A stretch of 33,662 nt of DNA, from assembly GCA_943704525.1 (NCBI GenBank), contig CALSCQ010000390.1, positions 1 to 33,662 on the forward strand. The letters are read 5' to 3'. Below the pieces are notes generated by a model. That model saw only the letters and a program-made list of their open reading frames with translations, was not told the DNA's origin and ran no database searches. This DNA is from Pigoraptor vietnamica (taxonomy: Eukaryota > Opisthokonta > Filasterea). Positions 1-10,400 of this stretch are shown piece by piece. How positions within the stretch are numbered: position 1 is the stretch's first letter; every line of letters begins with the position of its first letter. The position numbers were made by a program, and so were the translations under genes.

Positions 1-55
1 GGGGGCGGGGTGCGGGGTGCGGGTGGGGGCGATGGCTGACGATTGCCCTGGGCAG

Positions 56-2996
56 GTGCCTACGGCGTCGTGCTCAAGTGCCGGAACAAGGTATGCCAGT
101 TGAACGCGGTTGTGCTGCGTGCGTGTGCGTTGCGTGCGAATACAGCGACGTGACCAAAATGCGTGGCGCAGGAAACGAACGAAATTGTTGCGATCAAGAA
201 GTTTAAGGAGGGCGAAGGTGGGGTGAGGCGCCACGGATGCCGCCGCCCCTCTGGGCCGCACACCACTGACTTTGCCGCTGTGCAGATGACGAGGCCGTGC
301 GCAAAACGACTCTCCGCGAGCTCAAGGTGCTGCGCATGCTGAAGCAGGAGAACATTGTGAATCTGAAGGAGGCGTTCCGGCGGAAGGGCAAGCTGTACCT
401 CGTCTTTGAGTATGTCGAGAAGAACATGCTCGAGCTGCTCGAGGAGCGCCCGAACGGCGTCTCCATCGACCACGTGCGCCTGTACATTTATCAGCTTGTC
501 AAGGCCATCCACTGGTGCCACCAGAACGACGTCATTCACCGCGGTGGGTGTCGCGCATGCGTTTGTGTGTTGTGTGGGGGGAAGGAAGGGTCAAGCACGC
601 ACGCCCTTGCAGCTGTACTCACTGCACCGGGGCGTTGCGCAGACATCAAGCCGGAAAATCTCCTCATCAGCTCGGACTATGTGCTCAAGCTCTGCGACTT
701 TGGTGCGTCTCTCTGGAATCCGCGGCGTTCCTTGCAGCTACAGGAGGCTTGTCCCGGGACGTCACGCATGCGCCAGTTGCACGACATGCGTTGTGACACT
801 GCGTACCATCACAGGCTTTGCACGTACTCTAGCGCCCAAGGGGGGTGGTCGGTATACGGATTACGTGGCCACGCGGTGGTACCGGGCGCCGGAGCTTCTG
901 CTAGGGTGCGTTCCATGTGTGTTTGATGCGCGAGAACTGCGGCTGCCTTACATCGTTGCCGACTGTGGCCCCTGTGTGCGCGCCACTGCCATCTCTGTTC
1001 TTGTCCATTTCAGCGGTCGCGTGGTCCTAATCGGTGCCGTGTGGCCGTGAGGGCACCGGCGTTGGCTGTGGCGGTGTGAGAGCGGGTCTGACCTGAGTCC
1101 CTTGTCCCTTCCCCGCAGCGCCAAGTACGGCAAGGCGGTGGACATATGGAGCATCGGGTGCATTATGGGCGAGCTGACGGACGGCGAGCCCCTCTTCCCC
1201 GGCGAGAGCGAGATTGACCAGCTCTACACGATCCAGAGCGTGCTTGGGCCCCTCCCGCCGCACCAGATGGACCTCTTCCTCAAGAACCCGCGCTTCATGG
1301 GACTCAAGTTCCCAGACATGAGCGAGCCCGCGACCCTCGCCAAAAAGTACAAGGGGAAACTCGACGCCGTCGCCCTCGATTTCATGAGGGTGGGGGTTGT
1401 GAGCTGTGCGTGTGTGGTGTCTGTGTGTGCGTGTGTGCGTGTGTATGTGTGTATGTGTTTGGATGGGTGAATGGGTGTGTGTGAGTGTGTTGCTCACATT
1501 TGCCAAACGCAGGGCACGCTGCAAATGGACCCGAAGGAGCGCCTCACGAGCGAGGACTGCCTTGCCCACCCCTTTTTCGACCCCATTCGCAACGAAGAGC
1601 CCCACCAGCAGCTCCTCTATCTCGATTCCGCTGGAGACTCGCGCGCTGAGCGGGTCGACGCAGAGTCATCCGGGGCAGACCGGAGCGGTCTCACGTCGGC
1701 ACGATTGAAGAGTGCCGGCCGCAGCCGACCAACGTCCGCGCGGCCGCAGTCGTCGCGCTCGGTGCACAGGGTGCGTTGCCGTTGTGATCACGTGGTCTCT
1801 CTGTCTTCTCGTCCGCTGATGGCGTTTGCGCCGCGCAGGTGTCGTCAATTTCGTCGCTGGAGGGGCGCGGGTACAACCAGAGTTCCCCGGGCGAATCGGA
1901 CGAGGACGAGGCGCCCCCGCGGCACCGCCAGGGCGGCAAGCACGACGCGGGGTACCTGCCGACTGGCCTGGCACGTGCCAAGAAGGACGAGCGCGGGGGT
2001 CCGTTGGCGGGCCGTGGCGATGCAAGCACGTCCGGCGGGGAGGACTCTGGTGGCGATGACGACGACCGTACGGGCCGACACCACGGGCCTAAGGGCATTC
2101 CGAAGGCGCGCTCGAACGGAGCGTCATTTGTGCGCAATTCGGACGATTCGCCGACATCGAAGGGCAACGCGGGTAATTTCAGGCCAATGTCGGGGGAGCG
2201 CGATGATCGGGATGCTCACCGAGAACGCGAACGGGCGCGAGACCGTGACAGGGAAAGGGAGAGGGAGAGGGAGAGGGAGCGTGAAAGGGAGCGTGAGAGA
2301 GAGCGTGAGAGGGAGCGTGAGAGGGAAAGAGAGCGCGAAAGGGAGCGCGAGCGCGAAAGAGAGCGAGAACGGCGCGATACACGTGATAGGTACGAAGACC
2401 GGGAGACGACGTCGTCGATGGGTGCGCGCGAATATGGGTACGAGCGGCCTCAGTCTGTGGCGGATGGCGGGTATGACGGTGGGATTGGCGCTGCCGTGAG
2501 CCGTCTGGCATCGCGGCGAAACCCTGTGCCGGCGGAGACGCAGCGAGTGTATGCGGCGGCGCAGCCGCGGCAGCGCACGGGAGACGCTCGCAAGCGGGTT
2601 CGACCGCTGCCGGACTCCGTGCATGGGCAGCAACCGCAGGCGCAGAGCCGGGTGAGTAGGTCGCGTGGCGGTGCTTTGAGCGTGCGTCCGCTGACTGCCC
2701 TTCCTCCGTCTTGCAAAGCAGGACTTTGGACCGGTGGCTACCATGGGGTCGCAAAAGCTTCAACCTTACGGAAATGCGCGCACCATTGGACCTGCGCGCG
2801 TGGCCAAGGCATCGCCCTATGAGAAGGTTTGTACAAAGTGGACGTCCGACATGCGCACCCATGTGCTGATTATCTCGTGCAGCAGGGGCACGGTGGCGAT
2901 TTTGGGGCGCGTGGTCGATTGCCGAAGCAACTGCCGCAGCTGGGCCACGACCGTGGTGACTCACCAGACGGCCGCGGTGCGTACGGGCTGCGATAG
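56..2996 (+). CDS. CDKL5: CDKL5-type cyclin-dependent-kinase-like Ser/Thr kinase (5' partial)
   Basis: Serine/threonine kinase of the CMGC/CDKL family; CDKL5 relatives act on cilia and microtubules. Exons: 56-90, 172-217, 286-543, 643-702, 815-905, 1119-1389, 1513-1770, 1839-2651, 2722-2826, 2883-2996 (TAG); phases agree at every join. Visible motifs: glycine loop [18 protein letters not shown], helix [21 protein letters not shown], hinge [32 protein letters not shown], activation loop TDY with [14 protein letters not shown], then [12 protein letters not shown] and [12 protein letters not shown]. The wording around [20 protein letters not shown] points to CDKL5 rather than CDKL1-4. After the kinase domain comes a basic, Ser/Arg-rich tail of about 400 residues containing an Arg-Glu repeat. 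The first exon(s), with the start codon, lie left of the window; bases 1-55 read as intron. The exact acceptor of the last exon (2883 or 2886) is uncertain. Confidence 0.9.
2236..2370 (+). repeat. GAGAGG/GAGCGT hexamer repeat coding (Arg-Glu)n
   Basis: Imperfect repeat of AGGGAG / CGTGAG / CGCGAA units inside exon 8 of the kinase gene. In the coding frame it gives a run of roughly 22 Arg-Glu dipeptides after an Arg-Asp lead. The codons mix AGG, CGT, CGC, GAG and GAA, so the dipeptide pattern is kept although the DNA has diverged. Such alternating-charge stretches are known in nuclear-speckle and RNA-processing proteins; that role here is inference. Confidence 0.85.
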
Positions 2997-3549
2997 CGGA
3001 CGGCCTCAGCTGTCCCTTTTCTTTGACAAGGGTTCAGTCGCGTGTGACCACTACATTGAGTCTTCTGTCTCTTTCTTCGTCGACGTGTCGTTTGCCACTA
3101 TGCGTGCGTGCAGCGTGTGCGCGCAGCGTGCGTGCGTGCGTGCGGCGGCTGGCTGCGCACTTGTAAACTTTCACTGAAAGATAGGTCACGTGATCCGGGC
3201 TTGTCGAGCGATACTGGCCGTAGTCCGATTTGCACTAGAAATTTTGGGCCTGGCTCAAATTAGAGTGCGCGGTCGCACCCCCTCTCCCTCTGGACACGGA
3301 TCGGACTGCCCTTGTCACCCTTCAATGCGCTCGTTCTCACAAAGGCACTGCGACGAGGCACACGCCGCACTCGAAACGGGACGCGACTTCGCTCATTGCG
3401 CTCCTTTGCACAGGGTATTTTCGCTTTGGGTGGCAGCGCCCATAGGACGCGTGCGGCTTGTCGTGGCAGCGGGCGATGGCCAGTGCTGTGGGCCGCTGAA
3501 CGCGCGCTTCGGTGAAAGACAGCGGCCCGCCGTGGGACGGGCGGCGAAC
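2997..3549. other. Intergenic region between kinase and RhoGAP genes
   Basis: This holds the 3' flank of the kinase gene and the promoter/5' leader of the RhoGAP gene. It contains a GTGCGTGC-rich stretch near 3100-3155 and a TCACGTGA palindrome at 3186-3193. The frame used by the RhoGAP first exon stays open leftward and has an in-frame ATG near 3325, so the true start could lie upstream. No RNA gene was seen. Confidence 0.5.
3186..3193. promoter_or_regulatory. TCACGTGA E-box palindrome
   Basis: Perfect 8-bp palindrome with a CACGTG core in intergenic DNA, about 360 bp before the RhoGAP start codon. bHLH and bHLH-ZIP factors such as the Cbf1, USF and TFE families bind this core. The same octamer recurs in two other intergenic regions of this window. 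Confidence 0.4.
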
Positions 3550-6500
3550 ATGGCTCAGGCGGGCGGCGCGTCGGTGGGTGGCATGGCTGCATCCCGAATT
3601 CCCTCGGACTCGCCTGATTGCCTCGTGTCGAATGGTGTCACGCGCACTCGTCGCATGCTGTCGGTGCCGCACGAAGGCCCTCGCTCACTGCGTGCATTGT
3701 CCGCACTGTCTCTGCAGCCGGCGCCTGCCCATGAAGTCCCAGTCCATGCCCGCTCTTACTCGGAGGACTCGCCGTCCGCGACACCCCCGCGGCTCCGGCG
3801 GCCACATACGCCGTCACTCGACTCGAGCAGGGTGAGCGTCGCGGATGGAGCTTCTGTCCCGACCGCTTGCTCGCCGCTGATATCTGGGGAACTCCTTGCA
3901 GCAACCAACTCCCGGATCTCCGCGCGAGTTTAGGAAAATGTCTGCGCCAAATCTCTATCAAGAGGAAGAGGAAGACGATAATAATGTGCGCGCGGTGCTG
4001 TGTGCGTGCTGTGTGCGTGCTGCGTGCGTGCGTGTGCGTGTGTATGTGTGCACGTGTGCACATGTGTGTGTGCGTTTGCAGTGTCTTTATGCTGCTATCT
4101 CACTCTGTCGTCCCGCAGAGCTCGCGATCGAACCTGTCGGCGTCGCTCGAAGACATTGAGTTGCCTGGTATGTGCTCGCCCCCTGGCTGCGAGGCTCTCT
4201 GCGTGCGACCGTCACCCCTGTCTAACGTCACTCGACTGCGCAGGCAATCCCGAGGACGAAGTGCTGGAGGCATGCCGGTGGCTGGAGGAGGCTGGCTTTC
4301 CTCAGTACGCACAGTGCTACCGCGGTGGGTGGGAAGTGTTGAGAAATGCGAGGGGTCGCGTGATGTGCGACCGCCTTCGTGGCCGTTGCCTGGGCCTCAC
4401 GTGCTCCCCCCCCCCCCCCCCCCAAACACACACACACAGACCGCGTCGTGGTGAACCCCGCGCAGCTCAAGAACGACCACCAGTTTCTCAACGACCATCA
4501 GATTGAGGCCGTCACAAAGCGACTGCGCATCATCAACGAAGCGGTTGAGCGCGTGGGCGGCGATAAGGTGCGTCCTGTGTGCGCTGTGGCCCGGACTTGC
4601 GCCCGTGCTTACTGCTGGCGCTCTCCTCGCAGCGGCTGTCGGCCCCGTCGCCTTCAGAGGAAAGGGTGGGTCCGTCTTCGTCTCTGCTTGTCGCGCGCGT
4701 GCGATTCACATGCTCCGTGGCAATCCTGTCTGTGGAATCAATTGCGCGTGCGGTCGCTCACCGTGCGTCGTCGCACCTGCAGCGCGCGGAACTCGCGCCC
4801 CCCGAGGGTCCGATGAGGGAGCGCCTGACATCGGAGGTGGGTTTTCGGCATGGTTTCAGGCGCCATTGACTGCAGGGGTGGCAGGCACTCACGCGCGCTC
4901 ACTGGCACTCATTGGCATTGCCGATTTGCAGCCGCCGCCGAGTGCGCTCAGCGCTGCCTGGACCTTTCGCAAGGACAGTAACAAGTGGGCGCGCGCCCCG
5001 CCGGACCGCCAGGGGTCGTCGGGATCGCTGTCCAACTTTGGTTCGGTGGCCATCGCGAAGGTTGTGGGGCAGAAGTGGTACCAGTTTGTGCGGCAGCGGT
5101 CGCAGAAGCGCGACACGGACGACATTGACCTGTCGGACCTGTCGGCGCGAGAGGTGGCGCTCGTGCAGCGGCTGTCGCTGTCGCAGCTGACGGGCCTCCT
5201 CGAGCGGCACTCGGACCCCGCGCAGGGGAAGCGCTGGCGGCGCACCGTGGGCGGCCTCAAGCACCTGCTCACACCCAAGAAGCACATTGAGTATCCAGGT
5301 GAGGCCCCTTTCATTTCCGGCTGCGTGTGGGGCAGTAACCCTTTTCTGTGAGAGACGGGTTCAAATACCTTTCGAAACTGATGCCTCTTTACGTCGACAG
5401 AGAACGCCGTGTTTGGGGTGCCGCTGTCCGTTGTGATTGAGCGGACGGGGCGGCCGCTGCCGGACGTTATTTCTGCCGCGATTACGCACCTGAGCGAAAT
5501 TGGTGGGATGCGCGTTGCTGGTGCATACCTCCAGTTCGCCTTGCGCTCATCGCCCTGTTTCCGCCAGGTCCGGGGATAAAGGGCATCTTCCGAAAAGCAG
5601 GCGCCGCTGCGCGCACCCGCGAGCTCAAGGCGATATGCGAGGAGCGGCACACGCTCGACTTCAGCGACCTTCCCCCGCACGACGTCGCGGACCTCATCAA
5701 GCAGTACTTCCGCGAATTGCCCGAGCCACTGCTGACGGAAAAGCTGTCGCCGCAGTTTATCGCCTGCTCGAGTGGGTGATGGGTTTGGCGGCGTCGTTGT
5801 TGGGTGTGGCGTCGTATCGGTGCCTGCCAGTGTAGATATGTATGTGTTTTCGCTGGTAGTTGGTGGTGCGTGTGCCCTTGTCGGAGGAAGCTGTGGGCTC
5901 ATGCTCATTCTGGCTGTCCGCTGCTTTGCAGAATTGCCCGCGCCGCCTCTGTGCGTGCAAGCCCTTCGCCTCGCGGTATCACTCCTACCTGACGAAAATC
6001 GCGAGGTTCTGGGCGTCTTGCTTGGGCTCTTTGCAAAAATCGCGCGCGTATCGCGCACGGTTGGTCCCTACGAAGGCAACGAAATGGGCGCGTCGAACCT
6101 CGCGACGGTGTTTGCGCCGAATCTCTTCCACTTTCCCCCGACGAAGGGCAGCCTGTCGAAGCTCAGCGCGGGGCGCGAGGTCGGCATCCACGAGCTGAGC
6201 AACCGCTGCATGCAGCTGATGATCGAGCACTACGCCGTGCTGCTCTCCGTCTCCTCCGACATTTGCACGCAGATGTCCACGATCCTCGACGCGCAGAACC
6301 GCCAGTTGCCGGCCGACCGCCGCGTGTTTGACCGCCAGAACCTGAACCACATCCGCCTCTCGCTCCAGCGGCAGATCGAGGGCCTGCAGGCGGAGGCCCG
6401 CGTCCGCTTCCGCTCGTTTTCGCCGCACGCCAAGTACTGCGGGGTCAAAGTGTCCATGCGCCCGCCGGAGGAGGACGACGACGAGGAACTGGTCACGTGG

Positions 6501-7246
6501 CGCGGCGTAACTATCGTGCCTGCCTCGCCTGCGCGGGTCCTGGAGCGAATCTTGCGGCAGCGGTACGTGGGCTGATTTTTCCTCTCAAATGGAATTGGGA
6601 GGTCGGTGTATGCAATGAGGCCTCCTCTCATGCGGGCTGTTGTTTCCTCGTTGCAGCCACATGTGGGACAAGGACATTGTGCACGTGGACACGGTGGAGG
6701 AGGTCTCTGCCTCGATGGACGTGTACCGCTACACACACCGGGGATACGCGTCGATACCCGCCCGCGATTACTGCGTTGTGAGGTGCGTGCGAACTGAATA
6801 CCGCGTGTTTTGCCTGCCCTTCTTGACCTCTGGGCCCTTGCAGGACATGGCACGTGTCTGAGACGGGCGTGTGCCATCTCGTCGCCACTTCTGTCGACCA
6901 CGCATCGGCGCAGCCACTGACCGGTCACGTGCGTGCCGCCGTGAGCGAGATGAGCTTTCTTGTGGAGCCGCATTCGCCGACGTCGTCGTTGGGCCACCGC
7001 GACCATCACCACGACGGGCACCGGCCCCTGCAGGCGCAGTCGTCGATCGGCTCCCCTGTGCCGTCGTCTGGCACGTCGACCCCCGTCGCTTCGCGCGTGA
7101 CCCTCCTGTCCCGCGTGGACCTCAAAGGGCGCGCGCCGCAGTGGTACAACAAGGGCGGGGGTTCGCACGACGTTGTGCGCCTCGCCGAGCTGAGGCGCTC
7201 GTTTGAGCTGCCGGCGGACATTGTGAATGTCGAAACGAGCGTGTGA
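3550..7246 (+). CDS. DLC1: DLC1/STARD13-type SAM-RhoGAP-START protein
   Basis: GTPase-activating protein for Rho GTPases with a lipid-binding START domain; animal homologues down-regulate RhoA at adhesions. Exons: 3550-3831, 3902-3985, 4119-4167, 4244-4324, 4440-4567, 4633-4665, 4783-4836, 4932-5298, 5401-5502, 5568-5771, 5932-6562, 6657-6782, 6844-7246; 847 residues. SAM: EACRWLEEAGFPQYAQCY with NDHQFLNDHQIEAVTKRL. A DLC-specific pre-GAP region (QRLSLSQLTGLLERHS) leads into VFGVPL. RhoGAP: arginine finger GIFRKAG, DVADLIKQYFRELPEPLLT, LLPDENREVL, NLATVFAPNLF. START: RDYCVVRTWHVSETGVCHLV and SRVDLKGRAPQWYNKG. The start at 3550 was chosen for its context GCGAACATGGCT; the frame is open further upstream. 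Domain order and linker both match the DLC family, so the call is firm; the precise Rho substrate is unknown. Confidence 0.9.
4406..4438 (+). repeat. C18 tract followed by (CA)n at an intron end
   Basis: A run of 18 C followed by AAACACACACACACAG forms the polypyrimidine tract and acceptor before the exon that completes the SAM domain. Its length is prone to slippage. Confidence 0.8.
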
Positions 7247-7495
7247 GAGAGAGTAAAAGGCTTCTGATGTAACGCGGTGTAACAGTTGGCGGGAAAAAGC
7301 GCTTGGTCAACAAAATTTGATTTCGCGGCTGTGCTGGGGGGAATTCAAAAACACAATCGCCATCCGCAGCCACGCACACGACGACTGGCCGCGCAGACGC
7401 ACGCGCCCGTCACAGTGGCCGACGGAGGCCTTTTCCAAAGCAGCCGCCAAGAGGACAGCGGTCGCTTGAGGATGCGCTGGTCCTAAGAGCGAAAC

Positions 7496-10400
7496 ATGCT
7501 CAAACTGCGGCGCAAGGGCGATGCGCCTGCCACCGCAGCCGCAACGCAGAAGGTGGTTGTGCGACGGACGTCTGCGGTGTGAGTGCAAGGACTCGTGCTG
7601 GGCTCTGTTTTCTGACATTGCCGTTGTGCCCCACAGCCCGCCACAGGGAAGCCGACAGACATCGCCTCGTTCTTCGGGCGGACTGCGCACAAGGCCGAGC
7701 CCACACTCCCCGCAGCGCACGGGTCGCAGAACGGCGCGCGCACGGGCGCGCTCAATGGCGCGTGTGATGCTGCGCCAGCCGCTCACACGGCAATTGAGAC
7801 GGGAGCTGCATCCGCATCTGCGCCGGTGACTGCGGCGGCGCCGTCGGACTTGCACGTCGTGCCACTCACGTCACCAACGGGAGCCGAGTGCGCGGAGCAC
7901 GTGACATGGCTCAAGTCGCCAACAAGCATCGCGCGGCGTGCTTCAGGTGTGTGTTGCCTGCGTTGCTCTGCGTTAATCGCCGTGCGTTCGCGGCTGTGTT
8001 ACACCGTGCGCAAGTGCCCCTCTCAATCCCTCAACCCGCAGCAAAGCGGAGAGAGCGCGACGCACCCGACCTTGAAATCCACAGCATTGCGCACATGCTC
8101 GGCAGCACGGACGGCGAAATGACGCAGAAGCGGCGCCGCTCGACGAGGGGCTCCAGTGAAAGTGTGGGTGCGCTGCTGTCGTGAAAGTGTGGGTGCGCCG
8201 CTGTCGCGAATGCATGAACCTGCCCGTCGCTCAATCTGAGTCCCCGCAGTGTCCACGCATGTCGCCCCCGTCAGCCTCACCGACCGATGTGGGGCGCTCC
8301 CTTGTGTCCCGGTGGCTGTCCTGCGACACTCCTGCGACGCCCCTAGACACCGCCGCGGAGATGCTCCCGCGCACTGCGGCCGACGGGCGCGTGGAGGGGC
8401 GCCCGGGCGGAGGTGCACGCCGCGCCAATCCCTTTCTGCGGCGAAGCGACGGATCGTCCTCTCGCAAGCGGTCATCGGCGGCGATTGTGTGCGCGCTGTC
8501 GTCCCTTGCGCGTGCGAGCCGGAAGGACGAGTGCGGCGAGAGCGCCCCGGTGGCCGCATGCAGCGAGGAGTCCCGCGCAGAGAGCGAAGGCGACGAGTTC
8601 AGCCACTGCGGACAGCCGGCCTCGGCACGCGGATCTCACGCGAGCGGTCTCTCCGGAGCGCAGGAAGACAACGCTTCGCTGTCATTCCCCCGCGAGCGCT
8701 GCGTGACGTCCCAAAGTGAAAAACAGGAGGAAGGCGGCGCACACGGCGAGGGGAATGGGGCAGCACTTGAATTGGGGACGCGCCGAGAAGACGAGAGCGA
8801 GAAGCACACAGGAGAGGGTGCGGACGATGAGTTTGGCGGCTGCGACGACCTCTGTGCCATTGACTCGGCGGCGTTCGATGCGATCGTGTGCGGGGCGGCG
8901 ACGCAGGCCGAGAGCGATGGCGACGACATGGACTGCGACTTTGCGTTGCTCGGGAGCGCCCTCGACGCCTTCGAGAGGTCCGCGTGCCCACAGCCCTTCG
9001 ACGCACGCCTGCGGTACGTCGTGACGTCGGTCGTCACGCAGGATTCGCCTTGCTTCCCCTTCCGCGAGCTGGTGGTGGGCATCGCGCCTGAGGAACCCGG
9101 GAAGTCCTTGCGCAGGCGCGAGAGCAGCGCCCGCTCGCCCGCTGCCGACGCCGCCGAGTCCGCCGCGGCGCACTCGTCTCCGCCGCTGCGCCTCGTCCTG
9201 CGTGGCCGATGGGCGTCCATGCCGGCGAAAGCGGGAGACATCGTGCGCGTCGACGGGCCCACGTGGGGCGCGTGTGCGTGCGGCGTGCCCACGTGGGTTG
9301 TGGACGACGAGGGGGGCGCGGTGATTGTGGCGCCAGACTGCCTCGTGTCGGGCACGCGCGTGGCCGAGTCGTTCACTTGCATTCGCCGCAGCGTGCTCAA
9401 CGAACGCTTCCGCGGCCCCGCCAACTCGGCCGCGCCCGCCATCCTCAACGGCAGCCTGCTCCACGAGGTCTTCCAGCGCGCCCTTGCCGCCCGCGACTTT
9501 TCCGAGTCGGCGCTCGCCGCCCACTGCGACGCGGCCGTCGTGCGGCACCTCGAGGACATATGCTGCCTGGGGGACTCGGAGGCAGCCGTGCGCGAGCGCG
9601 TGATGGAGGCCGCCGGTGCCCTGCGCCAGTGGGCGGAAGTGTTTGTGCGCGACAGCCCGTCGGCGGCCGCCGCGATTGCGTACGATGGCGCGTCCGACGC
9701 CCCCGTCGGCGGCGCAAGGCGGCGCATTTGTGTCCGGTCTATGGTGGACTGCGAGGAGAACTACTGGTCGCCGCGCTACGGCCTCAAGGGCAAGGTGGAC
9801 GCGACGGTCGAGATGGGCATTGAAGAGGACTCTGCGGACAGCACCCTCCCGAAGGCCCTCGGCGGGGCCGGGGTGTCCGGCGAGAAGGGTGTGCGGACAT
9901 GCGTCGTCCCACTGGAACTCAAGACCGGGCGCAGCGGGGGCGCGGCTGCGGCGGCCCATCGCGCGCAGCTGATACTGTACACGCTGCTAATGGCTGAACG
10001 GCACGCGTCGTCCGCTGGCGAGGGCGGCCTGCTGTTCTATCTGCGCGGGAGCGAGATGTCCGGGGTGAGTGCCACTCGCGCCGAAATACGGGAACTGCTT
10101 GCCGCCCGCAACGACCTCGCGAGCTATCTCGCCGTGGAAGACGTCCTGCCCCCCATGCTGCAGCAGGAGCACTCGTGCCGCGGGTGTTTCCAGGCGGACA
10201 CGTGCGCCATATACCACCGCGCCGTTGAGGCGGGAAATGCCGAGACGGCCAAGATGGGCCCTGCCTTCGCGGAGCACACGGCCCATCTCTCCGACACCCA
10301 CGCGGACTACTTCAGGCGCTGGATTCGCCTGATCGACCTCGAGGCGGGCGAGGCGCGCGGTGGGCGGCGCGAGATATGGACCATGTCGGCCGCAGAGCGC

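Noticed and set aside
2179-2964. Antisense Leu/Pro/Ser-rich frames over the kinase tail
   Set aside because: They are the complement of the Arg-Glu repeat, which encodes repeats in every frame.
4889-6058. 389-codon antisense frame over the RhoGAP gene
   Set aside because: Mirror of the DLC1-like exons 8-11; no motif, and it crosses several intron boundaries of the sense gene.
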